DNA of 64,000 nucleotides from Intrasporangium calvum DSM 43043 (lineage in GTDB: Bacteria > Actinomycetota > Actinomycetes > Actinomycetales > Dermatophilaceae), in assembly GCF_000184685.1 (NCBI RefSeq), contig NC_014830.1, positions 2,108,001-2,172,000 of the forward strand. The letters run 5' to 3'. Both the position numbers and the translations under genes were made by a program. The notes under the pieces are model-generated. The model was not told where the DNA came from, did not search any database, and saw nothing but the letters and a program-made list of their open reading frames with translations. This document shows positions 8,326-17,403 of the stretch, piece after piece (the stretch's first letter is position 1; the number at the start of each line of letters is the position of its first letter).

Positions 8326-8643
8326 TGGTACCTCACCCGTCCTTTGTGGCGGTTCTGCCGGCATGCCTGCCGCTCGGAGGCGAAATCCTCCGTGTTCATC
8401 GTGTGCGCACCGGGCCCCGGGGCCTATCCGCCGCAGGGTAGAGATCGGATAGAGGCACCGGCGGGACTCGTCCCTACCCGCTCAAACCCATGGATCCCGT
8501 CACGTTTCGCTCCCAGCGCGATTCCGGGTCCGCAGATCGCCCTACACTCTCCTTGACGCAACAGTCACCCGGTCCGGCGAAGGAGCAGGTCGATCGCCAC
8601 CAAGTCCGCCACCACAGCAGGGCACGCCGAGAGCCCGAGTGCC
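8326..8643. other. Divergent intergenic region between the TPR gene and the sensor kinase
   Basis: This 318-bp gap separates leftward cytochrome-cluster genes from the rightward two-component genes, so both promoters should be here. It holds the 29-bp dyad at 8424-8452 and GC-rich sequence. No open frame with a credible ribosome site was found. Confidence 0.5.
8424..8452. promoter_or_regulatory. 29-bp dyad sequence, second copy (candidate operator)
   Basis: Arms CTATCCG and CGGATAG are a perfect 7-bp inverted repeat 15 nt apart. The spacing and the first 12 bases are identical to the copy at 2224-2252. It lies 99 bp before the TPR start and 192 bp before the kinase start, so it could control either direction. 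Confidence 0.5.
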
Positions 8644-10443
8644 GTGATCCACTCCCCCTCCGGGGAGCCTTCCTCCGACGGCCCACCCCCACCGCAGCCG
8701 CGCACGCCGCTCGTGAGCCGGCGGCTCCGGCTGGTCGGCATCGTCCTACCCGTGGCCGGGGCGGTCATCCTCGAGCTGGCGCGCTATGTCCTCGAGTCCC
8801 GGGGCTACTGGTCGCCGGGGCTCATGGAGACCTGGCACGTGGCGATGGTCATGCTCGTCATCGGCGGCATCGTCGTCTTCGCCCTGTTCATGTTCCGCCT
8901 CATCGACGACTCCGAGCGGCAGATCATCAGCCAGAACCGCGACCTCACCACCGCGAACGCCGTGGCCGGGGCCATCCAGGGCCAGTCGACGGTGTCGAGC
9001 ATCATCGACGGGACCCTCGACGCGATCGTGCGGTCGGCCGGAGCTGTTCAGGCGAGGATCCGGATCTTCGACACGCCGGGCGCGGCCGACTCCGAGACCT
9101 CGACGTACACCCTCGTGGCGACCCCCGGGCTCGAGTCGTCCGAGCACCCCAGCCTCGATGTGCCCCTCACCCACGGGGCGGTCACCGTCGGACGCCTCGC
9201 GATGTGGTACCCGGACGGGGTCGACCCGACCGAGCGGGTCGGGAGCTCGGCCCTGTCGAGTCTGACCACCCAGGTGGCCTGCGCGATCCAGCTCGCCGAG
9301 GCCGTCGCGGACCTCAACCGGCGCAAGATCGAGGGACATGCGCTCTACGACATCCTCCTGAGGGTCTCCAACCAGGACCCGACGACCCCCGTTCTCGACG
9401 CCGTCGCTCGGCACGCCATGGTCCGGCTGCACGCGGACGGCGCCGCCATCACGCTCAACCCAGAGACCGCCAGCTCGGTGCGGTTCGAGGCCGGCCCGGA
9501 AGCCCCGACCCTGCGCCCCGACGGAACCGCCGTGATGGCCTGCGGGACCCCCGTCGATGCGCGGAGCAGCAACCGCGGCCGCAACGGACGGACCAAGGAG
9601 CCGGCACCTCAGCACACCGCGAGCAAGGTCGTGTCCGGACCGGCCGGCCCGCTCGGCGAGATCACCGTGGCGCGGGTCGCCGGCTCGGCCTTCTCAGAGC
9701 GGGACTGCGGGTTCCTGTCCACGCTGGCGAGCCTCGTCGGCATCGCCCTCACCGGCGCCCAGATGCGAGAGCTGTCCCGCCAGCGGGCCATCCTCAACGA
9801 GCGCACCCGGATCGCCCGGGAGATGCACGACAGCCTCGCGCAGGTGCTCGGCGCCGTGCACCTGCGGCTGCGCGCCCTGGGGGCGACCTACGCCAGCCTG
9901 CCCCAGGACCAGGTCGCTGAGGAGATCGACTCCCTGGCCGAGGTGTGCGCCGAGTCCTACCGCGACGTCCGCGAGACGATCCTCGGCCTGCGCGACTCCC
10001 ACCAGCACGCCGAGCGCAGTCTCGAGGACAACCTCCGGGCCTACCTGACGAAGTACTCCTCCCAGTCCGGAATCGCCGCCACCCTCATCAACGAGGTCGG
10101 GCACGAGGTGAGCCTCTCGCCCCGCGCCGAGGTCCACCTCATCCGCGTCGTGCAGGAGGCGCTGACCAACGTGCGCAAGCATGCCCACGCGTCGTCGGTC
10201 ACGGTGAGCGTCAACGGCACCGACACGTCGACGAGCTTCGCCATCGAGGACGACGGGGTGGGCTTCGACCCGGTCCACACGGCGAGCGCGCAGGACGGCT
10301 ACGGCCTCTTCACGATGCGGGACCGCGCGGCCCTGCTGGGCGGCACGGTCGACATCGACTCCGTCCTCGGCCGCGGCACTCGCATCATGGTGACGGTGCC
10401 GGAGCGCCCGTTCGCCCCTCGTGCCGTCGGGAGCACCCGGTGA
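8644..10443 (+). CDS. NarX-like sensor histidine kinase with GAF-type sensing region
   Basis: The protein has 599 residues and opens at GTG 8644. Two membrane helices (about 29-48 and 66-87) are followed by a linker helix and two GAF-like regions (about 105-225 and 235-380). The HisKA_3 dimerisation box carries the phospho-acceptor His395 in 'REMHDSLAQVLGAVHLRLRA', and the ATPase domain has the N-box 'EALTNVRKHAH' (about 505), 'EDDGVGF' and 'GYGLFTMRDRA'. This is the NarX/DegS-type arrangement paired with LuxR-family regulators. It overlaps the regulator gene by 4 nt. Facing away from the cytochrome genes, it may sense a redox or electron-acceptor signal; the ligand is unknown. Confidence 0.93.
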   Translation: MIHSPSGEPSSDGPPPPQPRTPLVSRRLRLVGIVLPVAGAVILELARYVLESRGYWSPGLMETWHVAMVMLVIGGIVVFALFMFRLIDDSERQIISQNRDLTTANAVAGAIQGQSTVSSIIDGTLDAIVRSAGAVQARIRIFDTPGAADSETSTYTLVATPGLESSEHPSLDVPLTHGAVTVGRLAMWYPDGVDPTERVGSSALSSLTTQVACAIQLAEAVADLNRRKIEGHALYDILLRVSNQDPTTPVLDAVARHAMVRLHADGAAITLNPETASSVRFEAGPEAPTLRPDGTAVMACGTPVDARSSNRGRNGRTKEPAPQHTASKVVSGPAGPLGEITVARVAGSAFSERDCGFLSTLASLVGIALTGAQMRELSRQRAILNERTRIAREMHDSLAQVLGAVHLRLRALGATYASLPQDQVAEEIDSLAEVCAESYRDVRETILGLRDSHQHAERSLEDNLRAYLTKYSSQSGIAATLINEVGHEVSLSPRAEVHLIRVVQEALTNVRKHAHASSVTVSVNGTDTSTSFAIEDDGVGFDPVHTASAQDGYGLFTMRDRAALLGGTVDIDSVLGRGTRIMVTVPERPFAPRAVGSTR

Positions 10444-11126
10444 GCGAGCCGATCCGCATCCTGCTCGTCGACGACCAACCGCTCTTCCGGGGCGCCATCG
10501 CGGCGCTGCTCGCGCGCCAGCCGGACATGGAGGTCGTCGGTGAGGCCGAGAACGGGCTCGCCGGGGTGGAGCAGGCCCGGGCCCTGCGCCCTGACCTCGT
10601 CATCCTCGATGTCGAGATGCCGGTCATGAACGGCGTCGAGGCGGTGCGGCTCATCCGTGAGCAGGTCATGGACGTCAAGGTCATCATGCTGACCGTGTCC
10701 GACGTCGAGGACCACGTGCTCGAGGCCCTGCGCAACGGCGCCCACGGTTACCTGCTCAAGGACCTGCGCCCGGAGCAGCTGTACGACATGGTCCGGTCGG
10801 TGATGCGCAACGAGACGCCGATCTCCCCCGGTGTCGCCGGTCGCCTGCTGCGGGAGATCCGTCAGGCGGGCAAGCCGCGCGTGACGTCGCCGGCCGCCAC
10901 GACCGAGCAGTCGGTGACCCGTCGCGAGCTCGAGATCCTGCGGCTCGTGGCGGAGGGGCTGAGCAACAAGGAGATCGCCAAGCGCCTCGTCATCACCGAG
11001 GGCACGGTCAAGAACCACGTCCACAACGCCCTCGAGAAGCTCCACATGGACAACCGGATCCAGGCGGCCGCCTACGTGATCCGGCAGGGGCTGGGCGCCC
11101 CGGGCAGCGAGCCCGCCGGCCGTTGA
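10440..11126 (+). CDS. NarL/FixJ-family response regulator
   Basis: The protein has 228 residues and starts at GTG 10440, overlapping the kinase stop as GTGA, which implies translational coupling. The receiver domain shows the acidic pocket D11-D12, phosphorylation site D57 ('LVILDVEMP'), the switch Thr in 'MLTVSD' and Lys in 'LLKDLRP'. After a linker, a LuxR-type helix-turn-helix spans about 155-215 ('RRELEILRLVAEGLSNKEIA'). It is the cognate partner of the upstream kinase. The dyads at 2224 and 8424 are natural candidate targets, but no binding evidence can be read from sequence. Confidence 0.95.
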   Translation: MSEPIRILLVDDQPLFRGAIAALLARQPDMEVVGEAENGLAGVEQARALRPDLVILDVEMPVMNGVEAVRLIREQVMDVKVIMLTVSDVEDHVLEALRNGAHGYLLKDLRPEQLYDMVRSVMRNETPISPGVAGRLLREIRQAGKPRVTSPAATTEQSVTRRELEILRLVAEGLSNKEIAKRLVITEGTVKNHVHNALEKLHMDNRIQAAAYVIRQGLGAPGSEPAGR

Positions 11127-11260
11127 CGGCCGGCTCCGTTCGCCGCACCGGGTATAGGCCGACCCGTGCCGTTCCTGTAACCAGAGCCGGATGGCTGCGC
11201 GTCCCTCCGCGCACTTATCCTGAACGCGGAACGGCCGGATCCGCAGAGGAGAGTGACGGG

Positions 11261-11593
11261 GTGGAGCACGAGACGTCGGTGCTCGTCATCTGCGAGCACG
11301 AGCTCCTCGGCGAGGGTCTGGCTGCTCGGTTGCAGATGATGGGCGTCCAGGCGCTCGTCGCGGCCGCCCACAACGACCACGCGGTCGTCCTGGCCTTGCG
11401 GGCACACCCGGACGTCGTCGTCATCGAGACCCCGGACCCCGCCTGCCTCGACCGGGTCATGACGTTGAGCCCCTCCTCCCGCATCGTCGACGCGACGAGG
11501 TCGATCGGCCGGGGGTTCCCGACCGAGACGATGCGCTTCGACGCGATCCTGGAGGCGCTGCCGGTCAACCAGCGGCCGGAGGCCCTGGCTTGA
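11261..11593 (+). CDS. Orphan degenerate receiver-domain protein
   Basis: The protein has 110 residues. GTG 11261 is chosen because GAGGAG lies 8 nt upstream. The N-terminal pattern 'SVLVICEHELLGEGLAARLQ' follows the beta1-alpha1 pattern of response regulators (compare 'VLIVDDHELVREGL'). The beta3 segment 'PDVVVIETPDP' has Glu where the phosphorylated Asp should be, and the acidic pair is reduced to one Glu. No output domain follows. It is therefore either a phosphorylation-independent receiver or an unrelated small Rossmann-like protein. It lies 134 nt after the response regulator and its last 29 nt overlap the convergent membrane gene. Confidence 0.65.
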   Translation: MEHETSVLVICEHELLGEGLAARLQMMGVQALVAAAHNDHAVVLALRAHPDVVVIETPDPACLDRVMTLSPSSRIVDATRSIGRGFPTETMRFDAILEALPVNQRPEALA

Positions 11594-12062
11594 CGTAGGC
11601 GGCTCGCAGGTGCCGCGAGTTGAGCAGCGTCGCCACGACGAGCAGGATCACGGCCAGCACGACCTGCTCGATGATCATCCACGTCGGGTACAGCCCTGGG
11701 ATGAAGCAGCTCGCGACGGCGACGACGGGGAAGACGACCGAGAAGAGGCGCAGCCTGGAGTAGGCCCACCACCAGCCCCGTTGGGCCCGCCAGACGAAGT
11801 AGTACAGCGACGCCGTGAGCAGCGAGATCATCACCAGCCGGGTCCAGACGATCCAGCTCATCGACGCACCCATCTCGGTGCGCACGACCGCGAGGAGCAC
11901 GGCCGCGACGTCGAGGGAGAAGGCAGCCGTGATCCCCATCGCGACATCGGCGAGGATGCGGCGGCTCTCGGGGTGCTCGGTGTGCTCGGGCGGCACGCGC
12001 AACCGGGCCTTGCGCCCGCCACCGATGCGGTCCAGCACCCGGGCGACGACCTCGACGTCCAT
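11565..12062 (-). CDS. Four-helix membrane protein of unknown function
   Basis: The protein has 165 residues with a basic, charged N-terminus (1-35) and four predicted membrane helices at about 38-60, 68-88, 104-122 and 128-147. Trp and Tyr are abundant at the boundaries ('YYFVWRAQRGWWWAYSRL'). No family is recognised. It is 15 nt upstream of nothing on its strand except the convergent receiver gene, which it overlaps by 29 nt at the 3' end. It starts 15 nt after the end of thrS in the same direction, so read-through from thrS is plausible. Confidence 0.6.
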   Translation of the reverse strand: MDVEVVARVLDRIGGGRKARLRVPPEHTEHPESRRILADVAMGITAAFSLDVAAVLLAVVRTEMGASMSWIVWTRLVMISLLTASLYYFVWRAQRGWWWAYSRLRLFSVVFPVVAVASCFIPGLYPTWMIIEQVVLAVILLVVATLLNSRHLRAAYVKPGPPAAG

Positions 12063-12077
12063 GGTCTTCCCCGCCGC

Positions 12078-14072
12078 CTAGACCTGGGCCCGCGACGCGA
12101 TCGCCGCCAGGACCTCAGCGATGGCGTCGTCGATCGGGACGCCGTTCTTCTGGGACCCGTCCCGGAACCGGAACGAGACCGCGTCGGCGGCCCGGTCGTC
12201 CTCGCCGGCGATGAGGACGAAGGGGACCTTGGCCTTGGAGGCGTTGCGGATCTTCTTCGGGAAGCGGTCGTCGCTCGCGTCGAGCTCGACCCGGACCCCC
12301 TTGCGGCGCAGTCGGTCGAGGACCCCGCCGAGATAGTCGGCGTACTCGTCGGCGACGGGCACCCCCAGCACCTGGACCGGTGAGAGCCAGACGGGGAAGG
12401 CGCCGGCGTAGTGCTCGACGAGCACCCCGAGGAACCGCTCGATCGACCCGAACTTCGCCGAGTGGATCATGACCGGCTGCTGCCGCGTCCCGTCCGCCGC
12501 CTGGTACTCCAGGCCGAACCGCTCGGGCTGGTTGAAGTCGTACTGGATCGTCGACATCTGCCAGGTGCGGCCGATGGCGTCGCGGGCCTGCACGGAGATC
12601 TTCGGGCCGTAGAACGCGGCGCCGCCCGGGTCCGCGACGAGCTCGAGGCCGGATGCCGTCGCGACGTCCTCGAGGACCTTCGTGGCGACCTCCCACTGCT
12701 CGTCCGAGCCGATGAACTTCGCGGACTTCTCGCCCTCCGTGTCGCGCGTCGACAGCTCGAGGTAGAAGTCGTCGAGTCCGAAGTCCCGAAGGAGGGACAG
12801 GACGAAGTCGAGCAGGTGCTTGATCTCCGCCGGCGCCTGCTCGGGCGTGACGTAGGAGTGCGAGTCGTCCTGCGTCATCCCCCGGACCCGGGTCAACCCG
12901 TGGACGACGCCGGACTTCTCGTAGCGGTAGACGGAGCCGAACTCGAAGAACCGGAGCGGCAGCTCACGGTAGGAGCGCCCGCGCGACTGGTAGATGAGGT
13001 TGTGCATCGGGCAGTTCATCGCCTTGAGCTGGTACTTCGCACCCTCGAGCTCCATCGGGGGGAACATCGTGTCTGCGTAGTACGGCAGGTGCCCGGACGT
13101 GTGGAAGAGCCCGTCCTTGGTGATGTGGGGCGTCCCGACGTAGTCGAAGCCCTCCTCGATGTGCCGCCGGCGGACGTAGTCCTCCATCTCGCGCTTGATG
13201 ACCCCGCCCTTGGGGTGGAAGACGGGCAGTCCCGAGCCGAGCTCGTCGGGGAAGCTGAAGAGGTCGAGCTCCGCCCCCAGCCTGCGGTGGTCGCGGCGCT
13301 CGGCCTCGGCGAGCCGGTCGAGGTAGGCCTTCAGCTCGTCCTTGGTCGGCCACGCCGTGCCGTAGATCCGCTGCAGCTGCGGGTTCTTCTCGGAGCCGCG
13401 CCAGTAGGCCGCGGCCGAGCGCATCAGCTTGAAGGCGTTGCCGATGAGCTTCGTGCTGGGGATGTGCGGCCCGCGGCAGAGGTCGCCCCAGGCGCGGGTG
13501 CCGTCGCGTCGGACGTTGTCGTAGATCGTCAGCTCCCCCGCGCCGACCTCGACGCCGGCCCCCTCGGCGGCGTCGCCGGCGCCGCCCTTGAGCCCGACGA
13601 GCTCGCACTTGTAGGGCTCGTGGGCGAGCTCCTCGAGCGCGTCCGCATCGGTGACGACGCGGCGCTCGAAGGTCTGGCCCTCGTTGATGATCTTCTGCAT
13701 GGCCTTCTCGAGGGCCTTGAGGTCATCAGGGTGGAACGGGGTCTCGACGTCGAAGTCGTAGTAGAAGCCGTCGCGGATCGGCGGGCCGATGCCGAGCTTG
13801 GCCGTCGGGTCGAGCGACTGCACGGCCTGGGCGAGGACGTGGGCGGTGGAGTGGCGCAGGACGGCGAGCCCGTCCGCGCTGTCGACGGTCACCGGCTCGA
13901 CGACGTCGCCGTCCGCGACGAGGTGGAAGAGGTCGCGCAGCTCGCCGTTGACGCGGGCCACGACGACGTCGCGCCCCCCGGCGCCGGCCTGGTCGAGGAG
14001 CTCCCCGGCCGTCGTCTGCGCGTCGACCGATCGCTCGCTCCCGGCGACGGTGACGGTGATCGGTGCAGACAA
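12078..14072 (-). CDS. thrS: Threonine-tRNA ligase
   Basis: The enzyme charges tRNA-Thr in the cytoplasm. It has 664 residues with the standard order: TGS domain (1-62), editing domain with '[12 protein letters not shown]' (about 74), class II catalytic core with motif 2 '[11 protein letters not shown]' and the zinc-site Cys in '[12 protein letters not shown]', and the anticodon-binding domain (about 550-655). The start is TTG 14072, supported by AAGGAG at 14078-14083 on the complementary strand; no ATG fits better. A short perfect hairpin (14094-14108, GGCCGA/TCGGCC) lies just before the ribosome site and could affect initiation, but no T-box features are visible. Confidence 0.97.
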   Translation of the reverse strand: MSAPITVTVAGSERSVDAQTTAGELLDQAGAGGRDVVVARVNGELRDLFHLVADGDVVEPVTVDSADGLAVLRHSTAHVLAQAVQSLDPTAKLGIGPPIRDGFYYDFDVETPFHPDDLKALEKAMQKIINEGQTFERRVVTDADALEELAHEPYKCELVGLKGGAGDAAEGAGVEVGAGELTIYDNVRRDGTRAWGDLCRGPHIPSTKLIGNAFKLMRSAAAYWRGSEKNPQLQRIYGTAWPTKDELKAYLDRLAEAERRDHRRLGAELDLFSFPDELGSGLPVFHPKGGVIKREMEDYVRRRHIEEGFDYVGTPHITKDGLFHTSGHLPYYADTMFPPMELEGAKYQLKAMNCPMHNLIYQSRGRSYRELPLRFFEFGSVYRYEKSGVVHGLTRVRGMTQDDSHSYVTPEQAPAEIKHLLDFVLSLLRDFGLDDFYLELSTRDTEGEKSAKFIGSDEQWEVATKVLEDVATASGLELVADPGGAAFYGPKISVQARDAIGRTWQMSTIQYDFNQPERFGLEYQAADGTRQQPVMIHSAKFGSIERFLGVLVEHYAGAFPVWLSPVQVLGVPVADEYADYLGGVLDRLRRKGVRVELDASDDRFPKKIRNASKAKVPFVLIAGEDDRAADAVSFRFRDGSQKNGVPIDDAIAEVLAAIASRAQV

Positions 14073-14117
14073 GGTGGCGCTCCTTCTTAGACCGGCCGAT
14101 GCTCGGCCGAACCAGGT

Positions 14118-14132
14118 CGTATGCCGCTGGGC
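14118..14132 (+). repeat. Dispersed 15-bp motif, copy 2 (exact consensus)
   Basis: Perfect CGTATGCCGCTGGGC in the divergent gap between thrS and the acetyltransferase gene. This is the only intergenic copy that is not near a gene's 3' end. Confidence 0.65.
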
Positions 14133-14263
14133 GCGGCTTCGCTCAAGGGTATCGACTGCACGGGGTTCGTCGCGAAACCGTTCCCCGACGCATGGACTCC
14201 CAGCCTCCTCTCAGGTTGGCCCATTCGTCGGACAGCAGCATCACAGGGCTCGACACTGGGCTC

Positions 14264-15109
14264 ATGACCGACGTGTCGAGCCTGACGGCAGCAGAGGCGA
14301 CGCAGCTCGCGGAGAGTGCCGAGGCGGAGTTCATGTTCGCCCTCGAGTCGGCAGCCCCGCCGGAGGCGCAACGGGCGCTGCGGATGAGCCAGGCCCGGCT
14401 CGGCGGCGGAGTCGTGCTCGTCATGGGCGAGGACCCCACCGGCGGCTACTGGAACAAGGCGCTCGGGTTCGGGGTGACCGAACCGGTGACCGAGGACCTC
14501 GTTGCCGACGTGGTGGGACGCTTCCGGACCGCGGGTCCCCCGGCCGGAGTGCTGCAGGTCGCACCGTCGGCCCTCCCGGAGGCGTGGCCGGACCTGTGCG
14601 CCCGGCACGGCATCACCGCGGGCCAGGTCTGGGCGAAGCTGCTGCGCCCGGCGGGACTCGACCCGGAGCGGGCCACGACCGATCTCGCCGTCGGTGCCGT
14701 GGGTCCGTCGGACGCCGATGCGTACGCCCGCGTCTATGCGCGCGGGTTCGGCATGCCCGAGGACCCGCACCTGCTGACGATGTTCGCCGCCGCGGCCGTC
14801 GGGGCGGGCGGGTTCACCGCCTACGGGGCCTGGGACGGCGACCGACTGGTGGCAGCAGCGCAGCTGCACGTCGCGGGTCCGGTGGCGGCCTTCTGCGGCG
14901 CTGCCACCCTCGAGGAGGCCCGCCGTCGCGGGGCCCAGTCGGCCTTCATGCAGCGTCGGGTGGGGGACGCTCGGGCGGCGGGCTGCGCGTGGCTGAGCGC
15001 GGAGACCTGGCAGGAGGGCGGGGAGGAGCACAACCCGTCGCTGCACAACATGAGACGAGCTGGGTTCGTCGAGGTCTACGACCGGGTCAACTGGGTCTGG
15101 CGTCCCTAG
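14264..15109 (+). CDS. GNAT-like acetyltransferase
   Basis: The protein has 281 residues from ATG 14264; an in-frame ATG at 14192 would add 24 residues but has no ribosome site. The C-terminal half has GNAT features: '[20 protein letters not shown]' (beta strands), an Arg/Gly-rich acetyl-CoA loop '[20 protein letters not shown]', and the closing '[19 protein letters not shown]'. The N-terminal half may be a degenerate second GNAT domain. The substrate cannot be predicted. Its stop codon overlaps that of the convergent alcohol dehydrogenase gene. Confidence 0.75.
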   Translation: MTDVSSLTAAEATQLAESAEAEFMFALESAAPPEAQRALRMSQARLGGGVVLVMGEDPTGGYWNKALGFGVTEPVTEDLVADVVGRFRTAGPPAGVLQVAPSALPEAWPDLCARHGITAGQVWAKLLRPAGLDPERATTDLAVGAVGPSDADAYARVYARGFGMPEDPHLLTMFAAAAVGAGGFTAYGAWDGDRLVAAAQLHVAGPVAAFCGAATLEEARRRGAQSAFMQRRVGDARAAGCAWLSAETWQEGGEEHNPSLHNMRRAGFVEVYDRVNWVWRP

Positions 15110-16152
15110 GCCAGCCCCGGGCCCCGGGTGAGGACGGCCACGCCGGCGAACCGGCCCTCGGCGAGGTCGTCGAGGGCGCGGTCAGCCGCGTCAAAGGGAT
15201 ACGTCGTGACCGTCGACCGGATCCCGAGCCGCGCGGCGAGGGCGAGCAGCTCCTCACCGTCCTGCCGCGTGTTCGCGGTCACCGACGTGAGGGTGCGCTC
15301 CCGGAAGAGATGGGCCTCGTACCGCAGGGGTGGCAGGTCGCTCACGTGGATGCCGGCGAGGGCCAGCGTGCCGCCCCGGTCGAGGCCCGCCAGCGCCACG
15401 GGGACGAGCTCCCCCGCTGGGGCGAAGAGGATCGAGGCGTCGAGCGGCACCGGCGGCAGGGCGTCGGCGGGGCCGGCGGAGGCGGCGCCGAGCTCGAGGG
15501 CCAGCCGACGGGCGTCATCGCCCCTCGTCAGGACATGGACCTCGGCTCCCTGGGCGATCGCGAGCTGGGCGGTGAGGTGGGCACTGGCCCCGAACCCGTA
15601 GATCCCGAGCCGGCCGCCCGGCGGCAGGGCCGCCCTACGGAGGGCCCGGTAGCCGATGATGCCGGCGCAGAGGAGGGGGGCGGCCTGCTCGGCGGCGAGC
15701 GGCTCGGGAATGCGGTAGGCGTACGCCTCGGGGACGGCCGTGAGCTGGGCGTACCCACCGTCCTCGTCCCACCCGGTGAACTGTGCTGCGGGACAGAGGT
15801 TCTCCCGACCGGACCGGCACCAGCGACAGGCCCCGCACGTGCTGCGGAGCCAGGCGACGCCGACCCGGTCCCCCACGGCCAGCCGGGACGTCCTCTCGCC
15901 GAGCGCGACCACGTGCCCGACGACCTCGTGCCCGGGCACGACGTTCGGGCGGTGCTCCGGCAGGTCACCGTCGGTGACGTGGAGGTCGGTGCGGCAGACG
16001 CCGCAGGCCTCGACCTCCACCAGGGCCTCGTCAACGCGAGGCCGCGGCACCGGACGCTCGACCCTCCGGACGCGCTCCGGCCCGGCCGCTCCGACCGTCT
16101 CCCACGCCGTCATCGACTCGGGAAGGCTGCGCCTGCTGTGCCCATGCCCCAT
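15106..16152 (-). CDS. Zinc-dependent alcohol dehydrogenase (MDR family)
   Basis: The protein has 348 residues. ATG 16152 is favoured because GGGGGGAGG lies 9 nt upstream; a shorter start at 16113 has none. The catalytic zinc site is marked by 'CGVCRTDLH' (Cys53) and 'GHEVVGHV', and the structural zinc lobe by '[15 protein letters not shown]' (four Cys). The NAD(P) fold follows at about 170-290, with an atypical glycine motif '[16 protein letters not shown]'. It should oxidise an alcohol or reduce an aldehyde in the cytoplasm. It converges on the acetyltransferase gene and appears monocistronic. Confidence 0.9.
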   Translation of the reverse strand: MGHGHSRRSLPESMTAWETVGAAGPERVRRVERPVPRPRVDEALVEVEACGVCRTDLHVTDGDLPEHRPNVVPGHEVVGHVVALGERTSRLAVGDRVGVAWLRSTCGACRWCRSGRENLCPAAQFTGWDEDGGYAQLTAVPEAYAYRIPEPLAAEQAAPLLCAGIIGYRALRRAALPPGGRLGIYGFGASAHLTAQLAIAQGAEVHVLTRGDDARRLALELGAASAGPADALPPVPLDASILFAPAGELVPVALAGLDRGGTLALAGIHVSDLPPLRYEAHLFRERTLTSVTANTRQDGEELLALAARLGIRSTVTTYPFDAADRALDDLAEGRFAGVAVLTRGPGLA

Positions 16153-16320
16153 GGTGACCAGCCTCCCCCCGCGGGGCGCCGGCTGTCCCCAGTTCCTCCT
16201 CGACGAGACGCATCGCACCACCGACAGCACCGCCCAGGGCGCTGACGAGGACGAACAGCAGGAGGGTCCGCTCCCCCGCGCCGGCGGTCGCAGCGCCCCA
16301 GCCCCCGGGGCCGGTCCGCG

Positions 16321-16349
16321 GCGAGTGGAGGCGAGTGGAGGCGAGTGGA
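16321..16349. repeat. Short tandem repeat, 10-bp unit GCGAGTGGAG, three copies
   Basis: Three head-to-tail copies, the last missing its final base. The unit is not a multiple of three and lies in non-coding sequence. Confidence 0.85.
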
Positions 16350-16495
16350 CGGACCGGGTGTGCTCATGCACCCAGCGTCCCGTCCAGGACAGGGCTTGCG
16401 CGTCACCCACGAGTCGCGACGTCCTCCCCCTCAGGAGGGGGGCAGCTCCGCCCTGCGACCGAGCCCGGCACCTGCTGCACGGGCAGCGGCACCGG

Positions 16496-16510
16496 GCTCA
16501 GCGGCATACG
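16496..16510 (-). repeat. Dispersed 15-bp motif, copy 3 (one mismatch)
   Basis: GCTCAGCGGCATACG on the plus strand. It begins 12 bp beyond the stop codon of the HtdX-like dehydratase gene. Confidence 0.6.
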
Positions 16511-16521
16511 GAAAGGGCTGT

Positions 16522-17403
16522 CTACCAGGTGTGCTCGACGACCGCGTGCTCCACGTCGCCCTTCGCCGCAGCGAGGAGGGAGATCACGCTGCTGGACGTG
16601 AAGCTGCTGCGCAACCGCACCGTCGACGGCAGGCGCAGCGGCTTGCGGAACCAGACACGGCTCGTCACGCCGGCCTCCGGGATCCGCGGCCCCAGGGCTG
16701 CCAGGCCCCGGGCGTAGCTGAACATGCCGTGCGCGATCGCCGTGGGGAAACCCAGCGGTCGCGCGGTGAGGGCGTGCAGGTGGATCGGGTTCCAGTCCCC
16801 CGAGACCCGGGCGTACCGCCGCCCGACGCCCTCGTCGAAGCGCCACGTCGGGCCCGCAACGACCCGCCGCACCGGGTCGAGCGAGGGCGGCTCGGACGAC
16901 TCGGCGTCGGGATGGTCGTCGCCCTTGGAGAGGTAGGTGCTGACCCCCCTCCAGGCCGGCTCCCCTGCCACCGTCGCCTCGGACACGAGGTCGACCTGCC
17001 GCCCCCGCCGGTGCGGGCGGAGGTTCTCGGCCCACACCGAGAGGTCGAAGCTCTCGTCGACGCCGATGGGACGGGAGGAGGTGATGACGTTCTCGACGTG
17101 GACCGCCCCGGACAGCGCCAGCGGGAACTCTCGCTCGCTCATGAGCGCCATCTGCAGGGGGAACGAGAGGACGTGCGGGTAGGTCAGCGGCAGCGCCGGG
17201 CCGACCCTGAACCCGCAGAGGCCCGCGTAGTCCGCGAGGTGGTCGAGGTCGGCGCGCACCGCACCACGCACGGCACGGACGGCCGGCAGCGGCCCGGTCG
17301 TGGCCCGTCCCGTGATGAGGGTCGTCGCATAGATCCGGCGGAGGTCCGGTGCTCGGTCGAAGCGCAGCTCGCGGGGCTGCTCCGTCGAGGAGGCCACGTT
17401 CAT
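16522..17403 (-). CDS. MaoC-type 3-hydroxyacyl-thioester dehydratase (HtdX-like)
   Basis: The protein has 293 residues with two hot-dog regions. The C-terminal one has the hydratase-2 signature 'YARVSGDWNPIHLH' followed by 'FPTAIAHGMFSYA', where Asp and His are the catalytic pair. It hydrates enoyl-thioesters or dehydrates 3-hydroxyacyl-thioesters. It overlaps the upstream reductase gene by 4 nt (ATGA). The order dehydratase-FabG4-FadA2 resembles the mycobacterial Rv0241c-Rv0243 neighbourhood, from memory, where the dehydratase is HtdX. Whether it works in fatty acid elongation or breakdown is undecided. Confidence 0.85.
   Translation of the reverse strand: MNVASSTEQPRELRFDRAPDLRRIYATTLITGRATTGPLPAVRAVRGAVRADLDHLADYAGLCGFRVGPALPLTYPHVLSFPLQMALMSEREFPLALSGAVHVENVITSSRPIGVDESFDLSVWAENLRPHRRGRQVDLVSEATVAGEPAWRGVSTYLSKGDDHPDAESSEPPSLDPVRRVVAGPTWRFDEGVGRRYARVSGDWNPIHLHALTARPLGFPTAIAHGMFSYARGLAALGPRIPEAGVTSRVWFRKPLRLPSTVRLRSSFTSSSVISLLAAAKGDVEHAVVEHTW

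Larger units (their letters stand above)
16153..16521. other. Intergenic gap with a triplicated 10-bp repeat and one dispersed motif
   Basis: This 369-bp region lies between the dehydrogenase start and the dehydratase stop. It contains the tandem repeat at 16321-16349 and the dispersed motif at 16496-16510. Open frames crossing it have no convincing ribosome site, so I call no gene. Confidence 0.6.

Noticed and set aside
14073-14263. A T-box riboswitch in front of thrS
   Set aside because: Only a short GGCCGA hairpin and no T-box sequence or specifier loop could be seen.
16321-16349. The triplicated 10-bp repeat as the start of a CRISPR or minisatellite array
   Set aside because: It is only three short direct copies without spacers or cas genes.
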